This document shows positions 26,416 through 34,994 of a stretch of 34,994 nt of DNA, piece by piece (the stretch's first letter is position 1; each line of letters starts with the position of its first letter). Position numbers and translations under genes: made by a program. Source of the stretch: an uncultured Clostridia bacterium (GTDB taxonomy: Bacteria > Bacillota > Clostridia > Christensenellales > UBA1242); the NCBI GenBank assembly GCA_946484195.1, contig CAMLSW010000009.1:1-34994 (forward strand). The letters run 5' to 3'. Under the pieces are notes generated by a model. That model was not told where the DNA came from and made no database searches. It saw only the letters and a program-made list of their open reading frames with translations.

Positions 26416-27114
26416 CTATTGCTTATAAATAATTCTATGGCAGTGCTCACAAGTCAGTATTCCATCATTTTCAAGTTTAGAGATATTGGCATATGGAAGT
26501 TCAATATGGCATCCACCACAAGAGTTGTTTACAATTGGAACAACGATAGGAAAGATATTTTCTTTTCTTCTCTTATTGTAGGCGTCCATAACCTTTGTAT
26601 CAATTCCTTTAGCAAGCGTAGCAAGCTTATCTTGTAACTCTTTTTGACTTGCCTCCACCGCTTTAACTTCGTTTTCATAGGCACTTTTGCTTTTAGCAAA
26701 CTGCTCTTTACAACTGTTAAAGATTTTTATAGTTTTGTTAAAGTCAGATAGAACCGCGTTTACACTTTCAGCAAGTGCCGTCAGGTTCCTGTCTAGTATA
26801 TTGAGGTTTTGAGCAAGCTTATCTTTAAGCCCGCTAAGTTTGTCGATTTCTTCTTTAGAAAGCGATGACAAATCTTTAGAAGTAAACTCCTTCATCTTAT
26901 CTTCTTGTACTTTGAATTGTTTCTTAACTTTATCTATTTCAGCTAAAAGTTGCCCTGCCTTTTCTTCAAGTTTGACAGACTTGTTCTGAGCCTCTTTCAT
27001 ATTTTCGTGCATTTTGTTGGCAGTTTTTTTGTTCTCGTTATTTTTGATTTGTCTTTCAATCTTTACAAGCTGACCATCTAGTTTTTGATATTCTAATATT
27101 TTGCTTAAATCCAT
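26416..27114 (-). CDS. Coiled-coil zinc-ribbon protein (CdsZ-like)
   Basis: The 232-residue protein is a long helical hairpin (about 5-165) followed by a C4 zinc ribbon: Cys199-x2-Cys202 (SCGGCHIELP) and Cys222-x2-Cys225 (CEHCHRIIY). This plan is that of the widespread zinc-ribbon family called CdsZ or YqfO-neighbour protein, for which roles in RNA or replication have been proposed, but the function is not settled. The ATG follows AAGGAG and lies 12 bp after the rpoD stop, so it is in the dnaG-rpoD operon. Confidence 0.85.
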   Translation of the reverse strand: MDLSKILEYQKLDGQLVKIERQIKNNENKKTANKMHENMKEAQNKSVKLEEKAGQLLAEIDKVKKQFKVQEDKMKEFTSKDLSSLSKEEIDKLSGLKDKLAQNLNILDRNLTALAESVNAVLSDFNKTIKIFNSCKEQFAKSKSAYENEVKAVEASQKELQDKLATLAKGIDTKVMDAYNKRRKENIFPIVVPIVNNSCGGCHIELPYANISKLENDGILTCEHCHRIIYKQ

Positions 27115-27125
27115 AAAATCTCCTT

Positions 27126-28187
27126 TTAGTTTATAAAGTCAACAAGCTTCTTACTACGATTTGGATGTTTTAATTTTCGTAGTGCCTTAGCCTCAATTTG
27201 ACGAATACGCTCTCTTGTGACGCTAAACTCTTTACCAACTTCTTCAAGAGTTTTAGCCTTACCATCAATAAGCCCATATCTTTCACGTATAACCTGTTGC
27301 TCTCTTGGTGTTAAGGTGTCAATGACTGACATCAATTGCTCGTGCAAAAGTTTTTGTGAGGCAACTTCCATAGGACTTTTTGCGCTTTCGTCCTCGATGA
27401 AGTCGCTCATCTTACTATCTTCCTCTTCACCTATTGGCGTTTCAAGAGAAACTGGGTCAAGAGCGCTCTTTTGTATTTCAACAACCTTGCTTTCGCTTAT
27501 TCCCATAGCCTCTGCAATTTCTTCAAGGGTCGGCTCTCTTGAAAGTTTTTGAGTGAGCTGTCTTACAGTTCTGCCATATCTATTTATTGTTTCTACCATA
27601 TGCACAGGAAGCCTTATCGTTCTTGACTGGTCGGCAATAGCTCTTGTGATAGCCTGTTTAATCCACCAAGTTGCATAGGTTGAAAATCTGAAACCTTTGG
27701 TATAGTCAAACTTTTCAACAGCTCTTAAAAGTCCCATATTGCCTTCTTGTATAAGGTCAAGAAAAGAAAGAGAATTTGTACTTGCCCAGCGCTTTGCAAT
27801 GGATACAACAAGACGTAAGTTAGATTGACATAATCTAGATTTTGCCTCTTCATCACCATCGAGGATTTTTTTAGCAAGTTCTATCTCTTCTTCAGGCGAC
27901 AAAAGAGGAACCTTGCCTATATCTTTAAGATACATTTTGACAGGGTCATCAACAACGGCAAAACCACTAATTCCAACGTCCATAATATCATCATCGTTCT
28001 CTTCAGTGTCTGTCTTTAGAATTTTGATTTTGCTACTTTCAAGTTTCTTAATAAACTTTTGAATTTCTTGTGCTGAAAGGTCAAACTTTAATAGTCTAAA
28101 ATAAACATCCTCTTCGTTTATAGAACCCTTTTTGGTAGCAACATCAAAAATACGTTTCATTTCTAATTCTAACTTACTATCTAACAT
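27126..28187 (-). CDS. rpoD: Primary sigma factor RpoD/SigA
   Basis: The housekeeping sigma factor directs RNA polymerase to -10/-35 promoters. The 353-residue protein has a short N-terminal region 1.1-like part, region 1.2 from [18 protein letters not shown] (80-97), region 2 with [16 protein letters not shown] (165-180), region 3 (about 200-275) and region 4 with the helix-turn-helix [20 protein letters not shown] (323-342). GGAGG precedes the ATG and lies inside the 3' end of dnaG, which overlaps by 11 bp. The dnaG-rpoD order is classical. The promoters I see in the window (TTGTCA, TTTACA, TATAAT) suit this factor. Confidence 0.98.
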   Translation of the reverse strand: MLDSKLELEMKRIFDVATKKGSINEEDVYFRLLKFDLSAQEIQKFIKKLESSKIKILKTDTEENDDDIMDVGISGFAVVDDPVKMYLKDIGKVPLLSPEEEIELAKKILDGDEEAKSRLCQSNLRLVVSIAKRWASTNSLSFLDLIQEGNMGLLRAVEKFDYTKGFRFSTYATWWIKQAITRAIADQSRTIRLPVHMVETINRYGRTVRQLTQKLSREPTLEEIAEAMGISESKVVEIQKSALDPVSLETPIGEEEDSKMSDFIEDESAKSPMEVASQKLLHEQLMSVIDTLTPREQQVIRERYGLIDGKAKTLEEVGKEFSVTRERIRQIEAKALRKLKHPNRSKKLVDFIN

Positions 28188-29955
28188 AAAAATCCTCCAA
28201 TTTTTTCTCTCGTAGCGACTTACTTACATTGCTTAGTTCTTGCATTATCTCCATTCTCTGAGCGTTATCTTCGCACTGTTTATATTTTTCTGTAAGCTCT
28301 TGTTGTCTGTTAATAAGCTCTTGATTGGCTAGTAACCACAAGCACTCATCAAAATACCGTTTTCCGTTCTCTTCATACTCGGCAAAATTGATATTAATGC
28401 AATCTTTCAAAATAGGCATATTTTCTACATCAAAATAATCAAAATATGACGTAATCGGCAAATGCTCCTCTGCCTTTTCAATGACCTCGCTGTAACGAGG
28501 TAGTAGCTTTTTATAATCAATTTTTTTATTCACAAAATCTTTGTTATAAATAAGCGAACTCAAAATAAACTTTATAGCTTTAATATTGCCATTTTCTCTT
28601 GAAATTAAAACACTATCGGTTATATTTTTATCACTTTTAGTGTTCGCCTTTTCGCCCTTGATTTTGCTTATATCTCTTCGTAGTACATCTATTGGTATTC
28701 CAGTCAAATCTCGCAGTTTATCTAAGTACGGTTCTTCTTCACTATCAGATTTAAGTTTTGCAATATGTCTTAGCGCCTGAACTGCAAATTTACCTCGCTC
28801 GTCAGGCTTGTCCAGATTAAAGTTGCTTTGCTCATACTTAATTAAATAATCGGTTATTGGCAAGGCGTTGTTAATCAAATTTTCAAGGTATTCTTTGCCG
28901 TATTCTTTCAAAATTTCATCAGGGTCGTGCTTATCAGGCAGAGATACAATTGTCACATTAAAGCCTTCATCTTTCAGTATATCAATGCTTCGTAGTGTCG
29001 CCTTAACTCCCGCGCTATCGCCGTCAAAACAAAGGACAACATTATTTGAAAGTTTTTTAAGCTCGTGGGCGTTTTCTTTGGTAAGAGCAGTGCCCATACA
29101 AGCAACCGTTGATTTGAAGCCCGCTCTATGCATTGCTATGACATCAATCTGACCTTCAACTATGATTATTTTATCAAGCCCGCCATTTTGTTTTAGCGCT
29201 TTAACAAGGTTGATGGCAAATACCACTCTTCCCTTTTGAAAAACAAGGGTTTCGGCTGTGTTTTTATATTTTGCAAAGTCTGACTGCCCAAGCACCCTTG
29301 CACTAAAGCCGATACACTCGTTAAAGGAGTTAAAAATCGGAAATACAAGTCGCCCTGCCATTACATCGTAGTAGTGGTCGTCCTTTTTCTGAGCAACCCC
29401 AGCATCAACCATTTCTTGATATGTAAAACCTTGACCTTTTAAATAATCTAGAAGCTCTGTCCAGTTTATCGAATAACCCATTTTGAAGTCATTGAGTTCT
29501 TGCCTTGTGAAACCTCTTGTTTTTATGTAATCTTGTGCGGGCTTTGCAACTGGTAGGTAAAGATTTTCTTGATAATGTTTGTATGTCGCATCAAGTAATT
29601 TTAAAATTCTCTCTTTCTTATGTTTTTTCTCGACGATTTCCTTTTCGCCTGTAAACTCAGGGATTTCCATATTTGCATTTTTAGCAAGTATTTTAACAGC
29701 CTCAGCAAAATCGCAAGACTCATATTTCATTACAAAAGATATCACATCGCCAGACTCTTTGCATCCAAAGCAATAAAAAAAGCCTTCATCTCCGCTAACA
29801 GTAAAAGACGGGGTCTTTTCGTTATGAAATGGACAACACCCCCAAAATCTACCGCCTTTCTTTTCAAGATGAACATATCTTCCAATAATTGATACAATGT
29901 CGTTTCTTTGCTTTAACTGATAAAGCCAATCAGCAGGATAACCCTTATTTTGCAA
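28177..29955 (-). CDS. dnaG: DNA primase
   Basis: DnaG makes RNA primers at the replication fork. The 592-residue protein has the CHC2 zinc domain (Cys41, His44, Cys62, Cys65 in [11 protein letters not shown] and YCFGC), the catalytic core with GRLVFPI (201-207), the Toprim domain with VEGQID (266-271), DGDSAG (311-316) and DKHDPDE (341-347), and a helical C-terminal helicase-binding domain. The start is a TTG at 29955, with TAGGAG six bases upstream; there is no nearby in-frame ATG before the conserved N-terminus. It is translationally coupled to rpoD. Confidence 0.97.
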   Translation of the reverse strand: MQNKGYPADWLYQLKQRNDIVSIIGRYVHLEKKGGRFWGCCPFHNEKTPSFTVSGDEGFFYCFGCKESGDVISFVMKYESCDFAEAVKILAKNANMEIPEFTGEKEIVEKKHKKERILKLLDATYKHYQENLYLPVAKPAQDYIKTRGFTRQELNDFKMGYSINWTELLDYLKGQGFTYQEMVDAGVAQKKDDHYYDVMAGRLVFPIFNSFNECIGFSARVLGQSDFAKYKNTAETLVFQKGRVVFAINLVKALKQNGGLDKIIIVEGQIDVIAMHRAGFKSTVACMGTALTKENAHELKKLSNNVVLCFDGDSAGVKATLRSIDILKDEGFNVTIVSLPDKHDPDEILKEYGKEYLENLINNALPITDYLIKYEQSNFNLDKPDERGKFAVQALRHIAKLKSDSEEEPYLDKLRDLTGIPIDVLRRDISKIKGEKANTKSDKNITDSVLISRENGNIKAIKFILSSLIYNKDFVNKKIDYKKLLPRYSEVIEKAEEHLPITSYFDYFDVENMPILKDCININFAEYEENGKRYFDECLWLLANQELINRQQELTEKYKQCEDNAQRMEIMQELSNVSKSLREKKLEDFYVR

Positions 29956-30373
29956 TATAAACTCCTAAACTATGCACTTTAGTCTTATTATACTACAAAG
30001 TTCTTAAAAATCCTTTTATTTTTTCAAAATTTATTTATTTTTTTATAACTTTTTATTATATTTTATTGAATTTTTTTATTGTATTCTTATATTTTAATAG
30101 GTTTAAGAGTAATGTATCAAGTTCTGTCAGCAATCTTTAATCATTTTTGTTCATAAAAAAGCAAATGTCAATATATAGATGTTTGTATACTAAGCATAAT
30201 ACTAAGGGTAGTTTTTTTAAATGTTAGTTACAAATGTTCTTATCACAATATTTTCATCACAAAAAATCATAAGAATAGTAGATACTATGTTTATAATGTT
30301 TATGGCACAAATTAGCAACCCCAATTTTTACTTTATCATTGATGATATAATTAAGTGCAAATAGTTTAACGCC
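29956..30373. other. AT-rich region upstream of dnaG, no gene
   Basis: This 418-bp region has long T tracts around 30010-30090. On the minus strand a perfect TATAAT lies at 29992-29987, about 30 bp before the dnaG start, without a clear -35. I see no further gene and no obvious terminator for yunB. Confidence 0.6.
29987..29992 (-). promoter_or_regulatory. -10 box of the dnaG-rpoD operon
   Basis: TATAAT on the minus strand lies about 32 bp upstream of the TTG start of dnaG. No good -35 could be found at 16-18 bp, so the promoter call rests on the -10 box. Confidence 0.45.
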
Positions 30374-31036
30374 TTAAATTATGCTTCCTTGCAAATAGAC
30401 GTTAGGAATTTCCCCTACGATTACGTTTTCACATAAAAGCACCTCTAGTTCTGTTGTAAAATTTTGAGTTAAAGCAGGAAGAACCATTCCGATATTTGAT
30501 TGAACTACAAAATAAAGCCTATGCAAAGTTTGATTTATTCCAGCCTCATTAAAGACCGAACTTACCTTGGTGTTGACCGTGCCAACAGGGACAAGTTTAA
30601 CTGAAATGTCAGGACCAAGCCCAAAGAAAAAAGGTATGCCGGTAAATGTTCCGAGCGATATGTTAAGACCTTCCTCTCCCAAAGTGTTGAACTCTTCTTG
30701 CACCCTCTTAGTTATCTCACGAATGATTATATTGATTTGCACAGTGTCAATCTCAATGAGCTCAACTTTATTTTCAGATGAATAGGTTATATTGACAAGA
30801 TTGTTATAAGATATGCCTTCATCTATCATAACATCACCAACAACCGTGCTTATTGTACTGGTAGCCACCGACCTAACCCTTTCCTCACTCAGTTTTACAA
30901 TTATTGGGCAGACCACTTTAAAATAATAGACACAAAAAAGGATTATGATAGCAAGCAAAATTAAAAGCAAAATCCTAAATTTCGCTTTAATTGAAAGTTT
31001 TCTTTTCTTCTTTTTGGTTACCACATAATCAATCAT
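30374..31036 (-). CDS. yunB: Sporulation protein YunB
   Basis: YunB is a sporulation protein of the mother-cell programme in B. subtilis; its biochemical role is unknown. From the ATG at 31036 the product has 220 residues, with a Lys-rich N-terminus (KKKKRK), one transmembrane helix (about 19-40) and an external domain carrying the family segment GPDISVKLVPVGTVNTKV and EAGINQTLHRLYFVV. A longer version from a TTG at 31063 is possible; neither start has a good ribosome-binding site. The gene follows spoVAE across a gap holding a CTATTATG repeat. Confidence 0.88.
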   Translation of the reverse strand: MIDYVVTKKKKRKLSIKAKFRILLLILLAIIILFCVYYFKVVCPIIVKLSEERVRSVATSTISTVVGDVMIDEGISYNNLVNITYSSENKVELIEIDTVQINIIIREITKRVQEEFNTLGEEGLNISLGTFTGIPFFFGLGPDISVKLVPVGTVNTKVSSVFNEAGINQTLHRLYFVVQSNIGMVLPALTQNFTTELEVLLCENVIVGEIPNVYLQGSII

Positions 31037-31098
31037 ATAATAATATATGACAAATAGCTTCAAAATTTGACATATGTTGGATGATGATTAAAAAACAC

Positions 31099-31136
31099 AA
31101 TATATGCTATTATGTCTTGCATACATTATACTACAT
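31099..31136. repeat. CTATTATG-family repeat between spoVAE and yunB
   Basis: The unit ATATATGCTATTATGTCTTG is almost the same as units at 12966-13020, and its right part (ACATTATACTACATAT) is an imperfect inverted copy. It lies just past the spoVAE stop, so it may end that transcript. Confidence 0.55.
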
Positions 31137-31142
31137 ATAGTA

Positions 31143-31499
31143 TCAGCTTTTCGTTTTAGACTTAAAAATCAAACTAAACACAAAGGCAAAAAATATGGCA
31201 GCGACAATGCCACCAGCTGTTGCTTCAAGCCCTCCAGTAAAAGCTCCAAGAAGTCCTTTTGACTGCACGCCAGATATAGCACCTTTTGCAAGTGACGCAC
31301 CAAAACCTATGATTGGCACATTGATACCTGCCCTAGCAAATTCAGATATTGGGTCAAAAATACCAAACGCTTGAAGTAGCACTCCGATAATAACAAAGGT
31401 TACTAGTATTCTAGCCGACGTTATATTTGTATAAATTATTAGCACCTGCCCAAGCATACAGATAAACCCACCTATTAAAAACACCCATAAATAATACAT
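31143..31499 (-). CDS. spoVAE: SpoVAE, dipicolinic-acid channel component
   Basis: SpoVAE (the Eb form) is a small membrane protein of the SpoVA complex that moves calcium-dipicolinate in and out of spores. The start at 31499 follows GAGGTG; an earlier in-frame GTG at 31505 overlaps that site. The 118-residue product has hydrophobic helices across most of its length, and the family stretches GGFICMLGQVLI and VPIIGFGASLAKGA, then GLLGAFTGGLEATAGGI. It is the third gene of spoVAC-AD-AE but 287 bp from spoVAD. Confidence 0.95.
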   Translation of the reverse strand: MYYLWVFLIGGFICMLGQVLIIYTNITSARILVTFVIIGVLLQAFGIFDPISEFARAGINVPIIGFGASLAKGAISGVQSKGLLGAFTGGLEATAGGIVAAIFFAFVFSLIFKSKTKS

Positions 31500-31505
31500 A
31501 CTCAC

Positions 31506-31792
31506 CTCTACTTTTTATTTAAAATTAAAATACTCTTTTAACTTTTTCACTTGCCGTATTTAAAACCCTTGCCTGCAATTTTTTTATTAAAGCTTACTCA
31601 CACTTTTTGCCTAATACGACTTCGCTTTTTGGTTAACGCAGTCTTTACATTAGGTCTTTCGATTAAATGATTGTAAAACAAAACGCAATATCATCAATAC
31701 TCTCACTCTCATTCAAATCGCAAGTTCCACTCAAGTGTTAAGTATTAACAATTCATTTCTTTGTAATATTTTTTAAAAACTTTAAGGCTAAT
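31506..31792. other. Gap between spoVAD and spoVAE
   Basis: This 287-bp AT-rich spacer is unusually long for a spoVA operon. I found no gene, no strong hairpin and no clear promoter. Confidence 0.4.
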
Positions 31793-32899
31793 CTACAAAA
31801 TCTCTTGATTTTTCTTGCTTATTGACTGCCTCACTGTTTTTTTCTTAACATTCTTCACATTTTTATTTGAAGTTGTTGAGGTTTTAACCTCTTTTACACT
31901 TTCATCACATTCAAGAACAATTGCGTGACATACTCCTGGGATAGTCTCGCCCTGCTGTGATGCTGTAGTTGACATTAATGCACCCGTTGGCATAAACAAC
32001 ACCTTTTTATACTCACCCGTTCTTAGTTTTTTCATTATAAATGAGTTCAAAACGGTTGCACTGCATCCGCACCCACTTCCACCTGAAAGCGTATTTTGAT
32101 TTCGCGTAAAATACATTTGTCCGCAGTCGTTATAATTCAACCCAAGCTTTATGCCCTTATCTTCCATAAGGTCAATAAGTATTTCACTGCCAAGTTTACC
32201 TAGATCGCCAGTTACGATTAAGTCGTAATCATCTGGCGTCGTCTTAGTATCCCGAAAGTGGGCAAGCATCGTATCCATTGCTGCAGGTGCCATTGCGGCG
32301 CCCATATCATTTACATCGTTGATTCCATAATCTATAACCTTTCCAAAGGTTGCCATCGTGATTTTGGGTCCCTTGCCTTTAGACGATATCACGCAAGCTC
32401 CCGCACCTGTAACAGTCCACTGAGATGTGGGTGGGCGCTGATTCCCAAGTTCTAGTGGAAAGCGAAACTGTCTCTCTGCAGTAGAAAAGTGCGAGCCTGT
32501 GGAGCAGACAATTGTATCAAATTCCCTGCCGTCTATGATAGATGCAGCTATTGCCATACTTTCAGCCATAGTAGAACAAGCGCCAAAGAGTCCTAAGAAG
32601 GCAAAATCAAAATCACGAGCAGCGTAAGAGGACGATATGATTTGATTTAAAAGGTCGCCCGCTAACAACAAATTTACATCGCTAGCCTGCAACTTTGCAT
32701 CTTCAATTGCACCTACTATGGCTGTCTTTAACATTTTCATTTCAGCTTTCTCATAGGACTTTTCGCCAAAGCTGTCATCTTTCATAACATAATTAAAATA
32801 AGGACCAAAATTGCCCTTGCCCTCCTTTGGTCCTACTATTGAATAGCTACCTATGATTACTGGTTTGTTTTTAAATATGACCGTCTGATTTGTGTACAT
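31793..32899 (-). CDS. spoVAD: SpoVAD, dipicolinic-acid-binding protein
   Basis: SpoVAD has a thiolase-like fold and binds dipicolinic acid on the outer face of the inner spore membrane. The 368-residue protein shows family segments such as FLGLFGACSTMAESMAIA, STGSHFSTAERQFRFPLELG and QWTVTGAGACV. AGGAG precedes the ATG at 32899. The C-terminus has a Lys/Ser/Thr/Asn-rich extension of about 30 residues (337-368) after the usual end of the family. Its neighbours spoVAC and spoVAE complete the minimal channel set. Confidence 0.96.
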   Translation of the reverse strand: MYTNQTVIFKNKPVIIGSYSIVGPKEGKGNFGPYFNYVMKDDSFGEKSYEKAEMKMLKTAIVGAIEDAKLQASDVNLLLAGDLLNQIISSSYAARDFDFAFLGLFGACSTMAESMAIAASIIDGREFDTIVCSTGSHFSTAERQFRFPLELGNQRPPTSQWTVTGAGACVISSKGKGPKITMATFGKVIDYGINDVNDMGAAMAPAAMDTMLAHFRDTKTTPDDYDLIVTGDLGKLGSEILIDLMEDKGIKLGLNYNDCGQMYFTRNQNTLSGGSGCGCSATVLNSFIMKKLRTGEYKKVLFMPTGALMSTTASQQGETIPGVCHAIVLECDESVKEVKTSTTSNKNVKNVKKKTVRQSISKKNQEIL

Positions 32900-33041
32900 A
32901 CTTCTCCTATTTTCTTGTTTGACTTTAAATTCACAATTGTATAAATTCCATTATTTAATTTCATAGGCTATTTGTTTTAGTTATTCAAATATAACTAAAA
33001 TGCCTTTTTTAAATTATATTGTGATTAATGTATATTCATTT

Positions 33042-33500
33042 TTAAATAAATAGATATACCACTCCCACCAAAAAGCTTGCAACAACGCCAACAACTATAA
33101 CAGGTCCTGCAATGGTAAACATCTTTACACAAATGCCATAAATTACACCCTCGTGTTTAAACTCAAGCGCTGGCGAGGTTATCGAGTTTGAAAACCCTGT
33201 TATTGGAACGATGGAGCCTCCGCCTGCAAATTTGCCTATCTTATCATAAACACCTATGCCTGTTAAAAATGAGGCAATAAAAATCAATACAATAAGCGTG
33301 TATGCCCAGGCACTTTGCTCTGCCATATTAGGAAACCAAAGCAAAATCAAATCGTTTATCCCCTGCCCTATGCAACATATAATTCCGCCCACTAAAAATG
33401 AATTAAAAAGACTTGGCCACGCCTTTGTTTTTGGTATTTTGGCTTGAACATACTTAGCATACGCCTCATTGCGTTTTTTCTCTTCCATCATCTTATCCAT
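33042..33500 (-). CDS. spoVAC: SpoVAC, mechanosensitive dipicolinic-acid channel
   Basis: SpoVAC is the channel subunit through which dipicolinic acid leaves the germinating spore. The 152-residue protein has a short charged N-terminus, then helices near 31-55, 64-84 and 117-152, with family segments FLVGGIICCIGQGINDL, GIGVYDKIGKFAGGGS and VPITGFSNSITSPALEF. AGGAG precedes the ATG at 33500. It is the first gene of the set and is divergent from the lipoprotein gene at 33602. A forespore (sigma-G) promoter is expected upstream, but no box is clear enough to call. Confidence 0.96.
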   Translation of the reverse strand: MDKMMEEKKRNEAYAKYVQAKIPKTKAWPSLFNSFLVGGIICCIGQGINDLILLWFPNMAEQSAWAYTLIVLIFIASFLTGIGVYDKIGKFAGGGSIVPITGFSNSITSPALEFKHEGVIYGICVKMFTIAGPVIVVGVVASFLVGVVYLFI

Positions 33501-33601
33501 ACTTTTCTCCTATAACTTTATTGACAATGAAAAAGAAGTTTAAACATATAGCTTGCATAATTTAACAAATTTTTCACAAACTAAAGCAAACGGAGGACTA
33601 A

Positions 33602-34994
33602 ATGAAAAAGATTATATTATCATCATTACTTCTATTGCCACTAAGCTTATACGGCTGTTCAAATGGAAGTGATGCGCAGGCGGTAAAAAATCTAAATGCA
33701 CAACTAGATGAAGTTGAGAGCGTTGTTACCTTGAATGACAACTCGCTCGGTGAAAGTGGCAACTATTATAATGAAAACAGCTCAGAAAAATTCAATTACT
33801 TAAGAGATAGAGCCTACAATAGTCAAATGGAAGAACAATATTTAAAAGGACAAATATTAACCTTAAGTAGTTACCTAAAAGCAAACCAGAATAAAAAATA
33901 TAAGCTTAGCAGGACCGATAGCCAAGCACTTAGAACGCTAACACAAGATATAGAGAGAAATATAACCTATCTTAGCAAAACAGATAGGGATATCAAATCG
34001 TCCATAAGGAAAATCAATAAGATAAACCAAAAGAATTCGCAAACCTTGGATAATTCCGCAAGCAGTGAATATCAAGCTTTGAACAGCCTTATGAATGCAA
34101 GAAAAGCATATCTAAATAATCTCTTTAGCACAATGAATGAAGTTTCTCAAATACTAAGCGAGAATAATGTTATAACAACTCCTAATTACAGCTATAACAA
34201 TGACAATTTGACAAACAACTATACAAATAACTACTCAAACTTCGATAACTCAAACTTTAATAACTCTTCCTACAATAACGCTAACAATAATATTATAAAT
34301 GGCAATCAAGTTTATAACGAAGAAAACTTGCAAAATACAGAAAATGATAATCAAAGTAATGCCAATAATCAAATTAACTCCAACGAAAAGAAAGGTATAA
34401 CTAAAAATATTGATACATACCAAAATCAAAATATGACAAACAATGTTCAAAACGATAACTTGACCTTACCTAACAATTCACAAACTTATAACAATTATAA
34501 CTACCCTTATAATGCACCTTATAACAATTACAATTATAGAAATGGTTATAACTACAATAACTATAATAATTATCCGTACAACTCGTATGGCTATAACTAT
34601 GGTGGATATAATAGTCCTTACAACAATAATTATAGATATTACCAGAATAATCCATATGGATTTAACCCAAATAGGAACACTGACACTTATTACCCTTTAA
34701 ATAAAAATATAGACACCTATAGATTTAATCCTAAACAAGTTAGAAATACGCCAATTGCAAGCACAACAGCTACAACTCAAGATGACTTACCAGAAAAGCA
34801 AGACAATCAGCTGATTGGCAAAATAAAACATATTTTCAAAAATAGAGAACAAAAAGAGGGTCAAAATATAGAACAAAATCAAAATGTAAAACAAGATAAT
34901 AAGTCTTTACTTGAAAAGACTAAGAAAAATGAACAAATAATAAACAGTATTTTAAGTCAAGAGGATGATGTGGTACGAGAAGATGCATCTAAAA
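33602..34994 (+). CDS. Asn/Tyr-rich lipoprotein, partial (3' end outside the window)
   Basis: The frame is open from the ATG at 33602, with GGAGG five bases upstream, to the window edge: at least 464 residues. It starts with a lipoprotein signal peptide, lipobox LYGC with Cys19. Residues about 20-190 are polar and helical, perhaps a coiled coil. Residues about 193-290 are Asn-rich and about 294-367 are an Asn/Tyr low-complexity region with repeated YNNYNY-like units, resembling prion-like segments. A charged Gln/Lys-rich part follows. I do not know the family. It is 101 bp from the divergent spoVAC gene, so a spore-envelope role is a guess. Confidence 0.8.
   Translation, partial: MKKIILSSLLLLPLSLYGCSNGSDAQAVKNLNAQLDEVESVVTLNDNSLGESGNYYNENSSEKFNYLRDRAYNSQMEEQYLKGQILTLSSYLKANQNKKYKLSRTDSQALRTLTQDIERNITYLSKTDRDIKSSIRKINKINQKNSQTLDNSASSEYQALNSLMNARKAYLNNLFSTMNEVSQILSENNVITTPNYSYNNDNLTNNYTNNYSNFDNSNFNNSSYNNANNNIINGNQVYNEENLQNTENDNQSNANNQINSNEKKGITKNIDTYQNQNMTNNVQNDNLTLPNNSQTYNNYNYPYNAPYNNYNYRNGYNYNNYNNYPYNSYGYNYGGYNSPYNNNYRYYQNNPYGFNPNRNTDTYYPLNKNIDTYRFNPKQVRNTPIASTTATTQDDLPEKQDNQLIGKIKHIFKNREQKEGQNIEQNQNVKQDNKSLLEKTKKNEQIINSILSQEDDVVREDASK

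Noticed and set aside
33501-33601. Sigma-G promoter of spoVAC
   Set aside because: Sequences such as TGAAAA and CAAGCTA are near the consensus but have the wrong spacing; not strong enough to list.
34250-34655. Two minus-strand frames
   Set aside because: They are antisense to the Asn/Tyr-rich lipoprotein; low-complexity codons on the other strand make long false frames.

Overview
The window is an AT-rich chromosomal segment (about one third G+C by eye) from a spore-forming, Gram-positive-type (Firmicutes/Clostridia) bacterium. The evidence is the sporulation set spoVAC, spoVAD, spoVAE and yunB, the dnaG-rpoD pair, strong AGGAGG-type ribosome-binding sites, and many U-tailed intrinsic terminators. 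The housekeeping proteins are clear orthologues, but several carry lineage-specific changes (an atypical LysRS, a Rel protein without hydrolase residues, a degenerate glycosyltransferase). This points to an uncultured, somewhat divergent clostridial lineage; I cannot place it more precisely from sequence alone. Almost all genes lie on the minus strand; the plus-strand genes are a TrmH-type methyltransferase, a membrane protein, a cysteine desulfurase, a LysM-like remnant and a partial lipoprotein.

Layout. 1-330: a short tandem array of tRNA 3'-tail-like pieces, hairpins and terminators. 592-1398: rRNA/tRNA 2'-O-methyltransferase (+). 1623-1904: half-size ferritin-like protein (-). 5276-2120: tig-clpP-clpX (-), a protein folding and degradation operon. 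9265-5412: rsfS, ywlE-like phosphatase, rpiB, glycosyltransferase-like membrane protein, gap, and two small membrane proteins (-). 9365-10162: unknown four-helix membrane protein (+). 10335-10909: LysM-like remnant (+) facing a small two-repeat protein (-). 11434-11138: yhbY. 13633-11666: nth then obgE. 15760-13683: a lytic transglycosylase and lysS. 16055-17516: a divergent DUF3343/cysteine desulfurase pair. 20025-17594: rpsO-pnp with a structured leader. 29955-20172: dnaG-rpoD-cdsZ-recJ-relA-hemZ, a long co-directional run interrupted by a 379-bp gap holding a nearly perfect cloverleaf inverted repeat. 33500-30374: spoVAC, spoVAD, spoVAE, yunB. 33602-end: an Asn/Tyr-rich lipoprotein (+), open at the window edge.

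How the genes work together. Most of the window is core information processing (primase, sigma factor, RecJ, ribosomal protein S15, PNPase, Obg, YhbY, RsfS, LysRS) and protein quality control (trigger factor, ClpXP, a possible phosphoarginine phosphatase). The spoVA/yunB block serves spore dipicolinic-acid transport and spore maturation.

Most unusual features: (1) the 95-nt four-armed element at 26230-26324, with only 9 unpaired bases; (2) a RelA/SpoT protein in which all hydrolase motifs are gone while the synthetase is intact; (3) the Asn/Tyr-rich, prion-like lipoprotein divergent from spoVAC; (4) the scrambled tRNA-tail array at the left edge; (5) a dispersed CTATTATG palindrome family at gene 3' ends, several copies acting as terminators; (6) terminators whose loop contains the upstream gene's stop codon.
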